Shown here one piece after another: positions 19,402-27,274 of a DNA stretch of 64,000 nucleotides. This DNA comes from Sphingomonas tagetis (GTDB taxonomy: Bacteria > Pseudomonadota > Alphaproteobacteria > Sphingomonadales > Sphingomonadaceae): NCBI RefSeq assembly GCF_024211275.1, contig NZ_JAMLDX010000001.1, positions 434,001 to 498,000 on the forward strand. The letters are read 5' to 3'. Position 1 is the first letter of the stretch. Each line of letters begins with the position of its first letter. The notes beneath the pieces are model-generated. The model had not been told where the DNA came from, searched no databases, and saw only the letters and a list, made by a program, of their open reading frames with translations. The position numbers were made by a program, and so were the translations under genes.

Positions 19402-19625
19402 GCGTCGTCCCCGCGCGAACGCCGGCGGATGAGCTTGTCATAGACGAACCATCCCGCCTGCAGCACGGTATAGACCAGCGTCGCGATCAGGACCCACTGG
19501 TCCAGGCCGACACCGGCGAGGGTGATCGTGGTCACCGCCACGGACGGGGTAGCCTTGCCCGCCTGGACCATCATCTCCTGAAGATCAGGCGACAGGTTTG
19601 CCGTGGCCCGGATGTCGAGCGTCAT
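19398..19625 (-). CDS. Holin or pinholin
   Basis: 75 residues. A hydrophobic segment (residues 45-62, VLIATLVYTVLQAGWFVY), a weaker one before it (VAVTTITLAGVGL) and a charged Arg-rich tail (KLIRRRSRGDDA) give the class II holin layout. Its stop overlaps the endolysin ATG. With a SAR-type endolysin it would act as a pinholin that depolarises the membrane. Confidence 0.82.
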   Translation of the reverse strand: MTLDIRATANLSPDLQEMMVQAGKATPSVAVTTITLAGVGLDQWVLIATLVYTVLQAGWFVYDKLIRRRSRGDDA

Positions 19626-19668
19626 GATAAATCTCCATTGAACTGGCGACCTGCGCGGCCGCGAGGCG

Positions 19669-21324
19669 TCAGCCGTGCTGCACGTCGATCCAGGGGCAGC
19701 CCTCGCGGACCGCCCAGACCTTGCCGAGCCGGCGCATGTAGACCGGCAGCGTCATGTCGGATTCGAGCACGGCAGCGGCCGCGATGCTGGCCCCGGCCTG
19801 CGCCGCGACGAGATAGACGCCCACGCCATCCTCCAGAGCATCCTCGATTGCATCGAGCGTGGCTGGTCCGACATTGACCGGCACCTGGCCGCTGAAGGCG
19901 ATGCGATCGACGGTCTGACGCGCCGCCTCGAGCGCCGCTTCCCATTCGGCGAGATCGTCTTCGTACTGCTCGAGCTCAGATGCGTAATCGGGATTGAGGA
20001 AGCCCGGATCGATCGATCCGAAGCCCTCGGGAGGCTCGGGCTTCGGATCGAGGCCCGCTGCCCAGGTGTCGCCGCCGACCAGCGAAGGAGCCGTCGACTT
20101 GACCACGAAGCTGATCGCCTGCGCCCAGGCGGTGACGAGCAGCCCGTTGGCGTCGACGCCGCAAACATCCCCGGGCGCGATGGTGCCGCAGCCCTCGGCT
20201 TTCGTCATGTACTCTGCATAGTCCGCGCCACTGGCGTTGATAGTTCCGCCCGCGTTGATGGAGCGGTTCGTGCCGCTGTTTTTGCCGAGCGAGAGAGTCG
20301 TCGCCGCGCCGTTCGCGCCGCCGTCCGCCGCGCCATAGAACACCGCGCCATAGGCGTTGGCGTCTACCTGCAAAATGACGTTGCCCTCTGCAGCGGTCTT
20401 TCGAACGATGTGATAGCTGCCGCTGGTAGCACCGACTAGCAGGTTGCCTAAAGTATCAACCCGCGCTCGCTCGGTTGTGCCGCCGGCCTTGAAGATCAGG
20501 TTGCCTTGGGACTGTTCGATCTCGGCACTCCACGCCTGATCAATCATGGTGATCTTGGTGCCGTTTCCAACCGTATTTTCGATCTGCAGAAGGTTGTTGT
20601 CACCCTTTGCGATAGAGAGCCTGTAACTGCCGGGGTCGACCTTACCGATAGCGACGTTGCCACCATTGGCATTGATTGCGAGCGGAGTTCCGGTGCCTCC
20701 CGAAATGGCCTGGATCGAGCCGCGCCAGACTTCATCGCCTCCGAGGAAATAGCCAAAGGCGAGATTGTAACTGGTGTTCTTGGTCATTTCCCCGACAGTG
20801 AGTTGCTTCGCCGTAGCAACAGAGGTCGGGTTAGCAGCGGGATAAATAGTCTGCAGACCCGCGACCTGAACGCCATTCGTGTCGGCGCGAAACCGCTCCA
20901 CACCAGCAGTCCCGATGGCCAAGATGTTGCTGCCCGGGCGCGAAATGCCGGTGTCTTGATCGTTGATGAAGCGCATGCCCGGCGTCCCGACCGAGCCATC
21001 GCCGAACATGCCTTGGCCGGCATTGTCGCGCACCGCGGCATAGTCGGTGATCAGCTGTGAGATCGCCGTGAAGAGCTGGATATCGCTCCCGCGCGTCGGC
21101 ACGATGAGATAGTTGATTCCGGACGCCGTGCTCGCGGTAACCGGATCGACCAGCGTGATGCTCGTCGGTGAATTGACCGTCTCGACCTCGCCCAAGATCA
21201 CCCCGGCCGCGCTCACCAGCGCGAAGCCAGGCAGGATCTGCTGCGCCGACCAGGCCGTGCTGGTGCCGGTCACGGCGTCGGAGCCGTTGACGATCGCGAT
21301 CGTCCCGGATTTGAACCAGGTCAT
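19669..21324 (-). CDS. Tail fibre protein
   Basis: 551 residues. The N-terminal 80 residues (TWFKSGTIAIVNGSDAVTGT) are a fibre attachment domain seen in many siphovirus fibres. The middle is Gly/Asn/Thr-rich beta repeats. GADYAEYMTKAEG near residue 370 resembles the motif of autoproteolytic chaperone domains of the peptidase G2 group; self-cleavage is therefore possible but not shown. The C-terminal 100 residues are acidic then hydrophobic. It lies between the tail tip genes and the lysis cassette. Confidence 0.8.
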   Translation of the reverse strand: MTWFKSGTIAIVNGSDAVTGTSTAWSAQQILPGFALVSAAGVILGEVETVNSPTSITLVDPVTASTASGINYLIVPTRGSDIQLFTAISQLITDYAAVRDNAGQGMFGDGSVGTPGMRFINDQDTGISRPGSNILAIGTAGVERFRADTNGVQVAGLQTIYPAANPTSVATAKQLTVGEMTKNTSYNLAFGYFLGGDEVWRGSIQAISGGTGTPLAINANGGNVAIGKVDPGSYRLSIAKGDNNLLQIENTVGNGTKITMIDQAWSAEIEQSQGNLIFKAGGTTERARVDTLGNLLVGATSGSYHIVRKTAAEGNVILQVDANAYGAVFYGAADGGANGAATTLSLGKNSGTNRSINAGGTINASGADYAEYMTKAEGCGTIAPGDVCGVDANGLLVTAWAQAISFVVKSTAPSLVGGDTWAAGLDPKPEPPEGFGSIDPGFLNPDYASELEQYEDDLAEWEAALEAARQTVDRIAFSGQVPVNVGPATLDAIEDALEDGVGVYLVAAQAGASIAAAAVLESDMTLPVYMRRLGKVWAVREGCPWIDVQHG

Positions 21325-21351
21325 AGAATGTCCTTCGGTGGAGAGGGTCGG

Positions 21352-22050
21352 TTAAAGGTCGGTCACGTCGAGAACGGTGATCTCGACGCTGCTCGAGAAC
21401 GGCGTGACCACCGGAGCGGAGTGCCCGGGAAAGATCGTGAAGAAGATGATGACGTTCGATTGCTCGATGCCGCCGACCGGGGTTTTCCAGCCGACGGCCC
21501 CCTGAACGACCGCGACGTCGGGCGCTCCTCCAGAGCCGGTACCGCCAAGCGGCTCGGCGTAGGTGTCGTAGCCCGCGCGGCCGGGCGCGACGGCATAAAG
21601 GCGCCCACTCTCGTAGCTGGCGCTAAAGGCCGAGCTGGCGCCGATTTCTTCCTGGAAATCGACGACATCCATATACTCGTTGTCGGCATCGAAGATCAGG
21701 TCGCCGGCGAGAACGCGAAGCACCGCACCCGATGGCGAGGCATTGGGCAGTGGTGTATCAAAATGGTACACTGTGATCGTCGTGCCGATCGGGCCATTGC
21801 TGATCATTCGCACCGTGCGGGTCGTGCCCGAGGCGAGCATGAACAGCATGGCCGCGCCGTGTGTCTCGCAGCGAAATGCGACCTCTGGGTCGTCGCAATC
21901 GTCCAGCACGACGTCGACATAGCTGCACTCGTCGCCCAGTGTGTCGGTTGTGACCGCCCGCTTCTCGCGCAGCGATGTGTTGCTGTACGTGCGGTCGATC
22001 AGCGTCGTGCCGCTCGTGTTCGTGATCCGCAGCACGGGGGTCAGCGCCAT
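21352..22050 (-). CDS. Phage tail-region protein
   Basis: 232 residues, beta-rich with many Thr, Val and Gly (RITNTSGTTLIDRTYSN, SSVEITVLDVTDL). No membrane segment. Position between the tail tip protein set and the fibre suggests a distal tail or fibre-adaptor part. It was not recognised as a family. Confidence 0.7.
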   Translation of the reverse strand: MALTPVLRITNTSGTTLIDRTYSNTSLREKRAVTTDTLGDECSYVDVVLDDCDDPEVAFRCETHGAAMLFMLASGTTRTVRMISNGPIGTTITVYHFDTPLPNASPSGAVLRVLAGDLIFDADNEYMDVVDFQEEIGASSAFSASYESGRLYAVAPGRAGYDTYAEPLGGTGSGGAPDVAVVQGAVGWKTPVGGIEQSNVIIFFTIFPGHSAPVVTPFSSSVEITVLDVTDL

Positions 22051-22051
22051 G

Positions 22052-22348
22052 CTAGAACACCCCGTAACGAATGATGCAGCTCGACCGTGTTCCTTCGTAG
22101 CCGCCTTCGAACGCCCAGCTCAGCGTGTTGCCCGAGACCGAGACCTGCGGCGCGTAGCTCTGGCTCATGTCGCCCGAAGTCGACAGCACCTGCCATCGCG
22201 GGTGTCCGAGCGCGAACCCGGGATGATCGATTGATCCATCCACGGTGCCGGTCACCACGCTGCCCAGCCGGCGGCACAATCGCTTGCTCAGGTTGACCTT
22301 CAGCGAACCGTCAGGCCGCCAGATCCGAAGGACGGCGACCTTTGTCAT
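22052..22348 (-). CDS. Small tail-tip-associated protein
   Basis: 98 residues starting MTKVAVLRIWRPDGSLK. The ATG overlaps the stop of the large tip protein gene (ATGA), which decides the start against a longer frame from 22366. Beta-rich; the family is unknown. It is coupled to the tip protein and probably structural. Confidence 0.72.
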   Translation of the reverse strand: MTKVAVLRIWRPDGSLKVNLSKRLCRRLGSVVTGTVDGSIDHPGFALGHPRWQVLSTSGDMSQSYAPQVSVSGNTLSWAFEGGYEGTRSSCIIRYGVF

Positions 22349-25300
22349 ACGTCCTCGACGCCCCACTCGATGGCTGGGGAACCGTCGGGATAGTAAACGG
22401 TCCAGAGGCCGTCGACGAAATCGGTCCGGGCGCCCGTGCCGCCTGAAACTTCGAAGACGTCGGCCCTCACGCGGAATGCAGAGGTCTCGCCGTCGTTCTC
22501 GGAAATGGTCCCCGAGATTTTGCCGTCCACATCGAGCAGCACGCCATGGATGGCCTTCGCGATGCCGTTGGCCTCAACCGCGACCTCGCTCACTTCTGTG
22601 ATCGATGCCTCGGTATCGTCGATCCGCGCGTGCAAGGTGGTCACCGCCGTCGCGCGCGCGCCGGCTTCGTCGGCGATTGCCTCGAGCAGCGAGGCGACGC
22701 CTGCCGCCAGATCGTCCTCAACACCATCGATCCGCGCGTTGACCGTGGTCAGCGCCGCCCCGCGTGCCGAAGTCTCGTCGGCGATGGCCTCGAACAGCGT
22801 CGTTACCGCCGCGTCGAGATCCGCCGCCACGCCATCGATGCTGACCTGCACCGTTGCAACGGCCGCCGCCCATGCTTCGGCGTCGTCGACGTCCGCCTGC
22901 TGGAGCATCGTCACCGCGGCGTCGAGCTCGCCGGCGACGCCGGTGACCGTCGCGCTCAACGCAGTCAGGCTGCTCGCGAAGGCGCTGTCGGCCGACGCGC
23001 GCGTGACCTGCTCTGCAAGTAGGCCGGCTTCATTCGCCGCGACGCGAACCGCCAGCGCCAGGCGCTGCGTCGCCTCGACGCTGAGGTCATCATTGATCTT
23101 GGCCGTCAGCTCCTGTCGCGCCGTCGCCAGCGCGGTCAGTGCCCCGCGGCGTGTCTTGTCACCCTCCAGGAGCGCGCGCAGCAGATTCTCCGCCGTGGCG
23201 TCGGCTTCGTACCGCGCCTGGCGCAGTTCGACGCGAACGCTCGAGATATTGCCGAGCGCCGTTATCGTCACTTCGGCTGCGCTCAGCCGCGTGTCGAGCG
23301 CCGTCACGCTTGCGCTGCTGGCCTTCAATGCCACTTCGCCGGCGAGAGCGTCGAGATCGGCCGCGACCGTCGTCACCGTGCCGGCCAGGCCGGTCACCGT
23401 GGTCGCGTCCGCCTTCAGCGCGATCGACGCGTTCAGGCCGTCGAGCTCGAGCTCGGCCGCAGTCAGGCGCGTGAAGATGTCGCCGAGCTCGGCGATCTGG
23501 CTGGGATCGATCACCGCTTCGGCGATCTTCTCGTTGACGTAGGTCTGGGTGGCTCGCAGCGAAATCGCCGCGGTCGCGGCGCTCAGCGCGATCTCGACGT
23601 TGCTAACGCGATCGCGAGTCTCGTCCAGAGCCCACAGCCGCACCTGGCCGGAAGCCGGATCGACGGTGATGCCGGCATCGCGGAACACGCGACGGGTGCG
23701 ATCCGCCTCGAGCAACGCGCGCTGCAGCGCCACGCTGAGCGCATCCTCCGCGATGAGCCGCTGGCGTTCGGCCGATTCGACCGCACGATTGAGCTCGGCA
23801 TGGGCGAGCAGCTGGGCGCTGAGCCCGCCGGTCAGCGTGACGACGTCGGCCTCGGCCTCGGCGACGCGGCCGAGCGCGTCGGCGACAGTGCCTTCGAGCC
23901 CGAACGGGCTGTCCGGGTCCGCGCTGTTGGTCGCGTTGTCCGCCGGCTTGGTGCCGTCGGGATCTGTGATCTCCGGCCAATCGGCTGTCTTGCCGGCATC
24001 GCCGATCGCCTGCACGATCGGCGTCAGGCCTTGGTCATAGGTGGTTGGATCCGCGCCCTGCACCGCAGGACCCTCGTCGGCGTCCCAGGCATAGATATCG
24101 ACATGCTCCTCGCGCAGCACCATCGGGACCGTGCCGTCCTGGCGCTGTTCGCTGTCGGCGACGCGAAACTTCTTCGCGACCCAGCCAAGCGGCTTGAAGG
24201 TCACCGTGACCGGATCGCCCTTCTGCACCTTCCAGCCGGTCACCTGCCACGTCGCGGCGAAGGTGCCCGGATACTGCGCGCGCTGCAGGCGCTGCTTGAC
24301 CAGGCGCTGGGCCTGGCTCGGCGATTCCACCAGGGGCAAGTTGATCGTCTCGGCGCGATCGATCCCGTCGGGGCTCGGCAGCGCGACCTCTGGATAGTCG
24401 ATCAGCTGATAGAGCGAATTGTTCGAAGGGTCAGTATAGCCGCCCCGGATGATGTTGAACGTGTCCTTGAGCGGCGGCGTCTGATCCCAGGTAAATTCGC
24501 CCAGGATGTCGTCGGTCGTGAAGTGCGCGATCGGCGTGCCCAGATCGTTGTGCAACACCGTGATGCGGATCCGGCCGTCGACGTCGTCGAGCTCTGCGTT
24601 CATCGCCGCCTTGAAGTTCTCGAGCACGAGCGACGTATCATCGCCCTCGCTGAAAACGCCGTCGCAGCGATAACGCGGCTCGGTCCCGCCCGCCGCCTTG
24701 GTGACGGGCTCGTCGCACATGTTCGCGGCCGTGATGAAGCTGGCGATGTCGATCCGCGCCGGCGGAACGCCCTTCCCCACCGCGAGCTTCCACGCGTTCG
24801 TCACGGGGTTGCGGATCCGCCAGCCGAGCAGCCAGGTCAGCATGACCAGCGGCGGGTTGCGGCACGCATCCTCGTCCCAGCCCCAGGTGGTCTGGTCGTC
24901 CGCGCGCTGCGGCCCGTCGCCGCCGACCGTGCTGTCGAGGCGCGGATCATAGATATAGGCGCCGTCGCCAATGATCGTCACGCGCGAGGGCACCGATTGC
25001 GCGAAGGGGGATTCCGCCTTCTTGGTGTTGCCGGTCAGCTTGTAGCGCAGGTGCACATAGGCGCAGCCGGTGTAGCGGCGTGCCGAGCCCATCCGCGCCG
25101 AGATGTTGATCGCGTTCGCAGCCGAGCCTTCGAGGACCGGCGTCACGGTCAGGTAGCCGGCGAACTCGCCCTGCGCGCCGCCGGCGAGCGTCCAAGCCAG
25201 CTTGTCGTCGAACCAGATCTCGCGGATCGCATGAATCTTGTGGCTCGCGACGACCACGAAGCGGTGCAGATAGGACTGGTCGTCCGTAAACTCCTGGTCG

Positions 25301-25599
25301 CGAATGTCGGTCGCCAACGCAGTCGTGCCGAAGGCGAAGGTGCGGAAGGCGCGCGGATTGATGCTCGCGAACAGTCGATCCTTCATCGACGCGCTCGTGT
25401 CCGGCGCTTTTGGGCGCGGCGCGAGCAGCGAGGCTCCGATCGAAAGACCGGCCGAGACAAGGAATAGCGTGCTGGCAGAGACGCCGATGCCGAACGCGCT
25501 CGCTCCGGCCAGTGTAAGGCCGGCCGCCAGGCCCATGCCGGTAAATGTGAGCGCGACGACCGCGACGACCATCGCCGCGATCTTGAGGACCTTCGCCAC
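22345..25599 (-). CDS. Tail tip/host specificity protein J-like
   Basis: 1084 residues. An N-terminal hydrophobic, glycine-rich segment (residues 8-60) is followed by a lambda gpJ-type hub region (TVTPVLEGSAANAINISARMG, WLLGWRIRNPVTNAWK, LRYKLTGNTKK). From about residue 590 on lies a long repetitive coiled-coil stem built from Ala/Thr/Asp heptads (for example ALAGEVALKASSASVTALD) of the DUF1983 type. It forms the tail tip and central fibre that contacts the receptor. It follows the K-like and L-like genes, as in lambda. Confidence 0.9.
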   Translation of the reverse strand: MAKVLKIAAMVVAVVALTFTGMGLAAGLTLAGASAFGIGVSASTLFLVSAGLSIGASLLAPRPKAPDTSASMKDRLFASINPRAFRTFAFGTTALATDIRDQEFTDDQSYLHRFVVVASHKIHAIREIWFDDKLAWTLAGGAQGEFAGYLTVTPVLEGSAANAINISARMGSARRYTGCAYVHLRYKLTGNTKKAESPFAQSVPSRVTIIGDGAYIYDPRLDSTVGGDGPQRADDQTTWGWDEDACRNPPLVMLTWLLGWRIRNPVTNAWKLAVGKGVPPARIDIASFITAANMCDEPVTKAAGGTEPRYRCDGVFSEGDDTSLVLENFKAAMNAELDDVDGRIRITVLHNDLGTPIAHFTTDDILGEFTWDQTPPLKDTFNIIRGGYTDPSNNSLYQLIDYPEVALPSPDGIDRAETINLPLVESPSQAQRLVKQRLQRAQYPGTFAATWQVTGWKVQKGDPVTVTFKPLGWVAKKFRVADSEQRQDGTVPMVLREEHVDIYAWDADEGPAVQGADPTTYDQGLTPIVQAIGDAGKTADWPEITDPDGTKPADNATNSADPDSPFGLEGTVADALGRVAEAEADVVTLTGGLSAQLLAHAELNRAVESAERQRLIAEDALSVALQRALLEADRTRRVFRDAGITVDPASGQVRLWALDETRDRVSNVEIALSAATAAISLRATQTYVNEKIAEAVIDPSQIAELGDIFTRLTAAELELDGLNASIALKADATTVTGLAGTVTTVAADLDALAGEVALKASSASVTALDTRLSAAEVTITALGNISSVRVELRQARYEADATAENLLRALLEGDKTRRGALTALATARQELTAKINDDLSVEATQRLALAVRVAANEAGLLAEQVTRASADSAFASSLTALSATVTGVAGELDAAVTMLQQADVDDAEAWAAAVATVQVSIDGVAADLDAAVTTLFEAIADETSARGAALTTVNARIDGVEDDLAAGVASLLEAIADEAGARATAVTTLHARIDDTEASITEVSEVAVEANGIAKAIHGVLLDVDGKISGTISENDGETSAFRVRADVFEVSGGTGARTDFVDGLWTVYYPDGSPAIEWGVEDV

Positions 25600-26007
25600 C
25601 TAGATCCTCCAGGCCTTGGACCAACTTGGTCGCGCGATCCGCACCAGGCCGGCCGCCCCGCCCTCCTCGCCGACGAAAAGCGCGTCGCCGCCGACGCAAA
25701 TCCCGAGGGCGCCGGCATGCATCACGAGATCGCCGCGGCGCGCAAAGGCGCGCCCGATCGTCGGGAACAAGCTGTCGATCGTCGCCTCGAGCGTGCCGGC
25801 ACCATAGCGCCGCAGCGCGCGGACGCTGCCAATCGCGGTTCGATAATGGCCGCGGAAGGATGCCGCGAAGTCGATATCGGTCATCGACAGCACGGCGTTC
25901 GCGCTGTGGAGGGCGCAATCATGCACGCCCCACTCGAACGGCCGATCGACGACGCTGGCGAGATATTCGCCCAGGCGAGCTTCCCAGTCGGTGCGGCGCA
26001 TCGTCAC
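25600..26007 (-). CDS. NlpC/P60-like tail assembly protein (K-like)
   Basis: 135 residues. FEWGVHDCALHSANAVLS carries the Cys at the start of a helix typical of the NlpC/P60-like DUF6950 family, with a later His in GDLVMHAG. These proteins sit at the tail tip and may cut peptidoglycan during DNA entry. A GTG at 26007 overlaps the upstream stop (GTGA), and an ATG at 26001 is an alternative. Confidence 0.78.
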   Translation of the reverse strand: MTMRRTDWEARLGEYLASVVDRPFEWGVHDCALHSANAVLSMTDIDFAASFRGHYRTAIGSVRALRRYGAGTLEATIDSLFPTIGRAFARRGDLVMHAGALGICVGGDALFVGEEGGAAGLVRIARPSWSKAWRI

Positions 26008-26657
26008 AGCCCCATCCGCGGGCCGAGCGGCGATCGCCAGTCGTCGTAATCGCTCTGCACCGGCGTATTGGAGATCAGCGGATTGCCCGACGTGCCGTTG
26101 GCGATCGCGATCGCGGCCTTCGCCGACAGGTCGCCGGGATCGTACTGCTCCTGGTCGAGATAGGTCCGGTTCGAAGCCTGACTGTACGCGGCCAGATAGC
26201 TCTCGATCTTGACGCTGATCGACTGGCTCTGCGGTGTGCCGGTCACCGACAGTGCGACCATGTAGCCGGTGTAGTAATGCTGAAGCGCGCCCGCCTGCGT
26301 GCCGCTTTCGTCACGGATGATCCGCCACAGCCGGGCAACCCGGCCCTGCCAGTTCGATTTGTCGCCGATCAGCTCGAGCGTGTCGGCATCGATCGTCGCG
26401 ATGCCGGACAGGCGGGCCGTGACTGGCTCGGCGCCGTTCGCCTTGACCCGGACCGAGCTGATCTCGACCACGTCGGGGTTGATCGCATCGAACACCTGGT
26501 CGTCGACGTCAGGGTCGCCGATCCCCGTGAAGGTGATGCTGCGCGCGGCCGTGCAGGCTCGGATCGGGTCGCCCAGAATGTCGAGATAGGCGAACCAGAC
26601 CGGCCGAACGACCTGCGCGTCGAGTGCGGCCGAGGCGGCGGCGTCGGGGCGGCTCAC
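26004..26657 (-). CDS. Tail tip protein, L-like
   Basis: 217 residues. The pattern PVWFAYLDILGDPIRACTAARS at the N-terminus, followed by ISSVRVKANGAEPVTARLSG, resembles DUF2163/L-like proteins of siphovirus and GTA tail tips. Overlaps neighbours at both ends by 4 bases. The only family evidence is this pattern and its position between the M-like and K-like genes. Confidence 0.72.
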   Translation of the reverse strand: MSRPDAAASAALDAQVVRPVWFAYLDILGDPIRACTAARSITFTGIGDPDVDDQVFDAINPDVVEISSVRVKANGAEPVTARLSGIATIDADTLELIGDKSNWQGRVARLWRIIRDESGTQAGALQHYYTGYMVALSVTGTPQSQSISVKIESYLAAYSQASNRTYLDQEQYDPGDLSAKAAIAIANGTSGNPLISNTPVQSDYDDWRSPLGPRMGL

Positions 26658-27265
26658 AGCGCCTCCTCCGCTTCGATCGAGAAGCTATAGATCTGCCCCG
26701 GATCGACACCCCAGCCGGGCGGAAAGTCGCTGGCCAGCGACATGGTCGAGAACGGCCACCGGATCTCGACCGCGTCGCCAATTTCGGGCGTTTCGGTCAG
26801 CTCCTGCTTGAATGTCGCCGTGCCGAGGCCGGAGCCGTTGCTCACGAGCGCCGCCGACAGGCTCACTAGCCGGCCATGCCCGCTGGGCAACGTGATCGTC
26901 ATCAGCGAGCCCTTGGGAAGCACCGTTGCGCTGAGGGGCAAGCCCTGCAACGGCACCGAAAAGCCGTCCGTGCTTCCGCTCGCGACGGTCGGGTTCGACG
27001 CCGCCGTCTGCTGCACCTCCACGGCGCGCACCGGAAACCGATGCACCGGGCCCTCGAGATCGAGGAACCACCCACGCCAAGCCACGACGTTGGTCTGTCC
27101 GATGATCGGCACGAACTCACCCGACATCGACCACCAGAACGCGCCGGCCTGGCCCACGACCTTGCGCTTGCCGGTCCATCCGGAGCGGTTGACCTGCGCC
27201 GGGACGTTGGCGCGCCACTTCGCATTGCGCAGCCGCAGCGGCGCGGGCGGATTGATCAGGGCCAA
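26654..27265 (-). CDS. Distal tail protein (M-like position)
   Basis: 203 residues, beta-rich, starting MALINPPAPLRLRNAKWRAN. It directly follows the tape measure gene, the place of the distal tail protein in siphoviruses. Not recognised as a family. It overlaps the next gene by 4 bases. Confidence 0.7.
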   Translation of the reverse strand: MALINPPAPLRLRNAKWRANVPAQVNRSGWTGKRKVVGQAGAFWWSMSGEFVPIIGQTNVVAWRGWFLDLEGPVHRFPVRAVEVQQTAASNPTVASGSTDGFSVPLQGLPLSATVLPKGSLMTITLPSGHGRLVSLSAALVSNGSGLGTATFKQELTETPEIGDAVEIRWPFSTMSLASDFPPGWGVDPGQIYSFSIEAEEAL

Positions 27266-27274
27266 TGGGAAATC

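Noticed and set aside
22600..23540. Tandem DNA repeats in the tail tip gene as a CRISPR-like array
   Set aside because: They are imperfect codon-level repeats of a coiled-coil stem, not direct repeats with spacers. No CRISPR array was seen anywhere in the window.
23800..25467. 555-codon plus-strand frame opposite the tail tip gene
   Set aside because: Shadow frame with Arg/Asp/Ala bias; the opposite strand has a continuous J-like protein.
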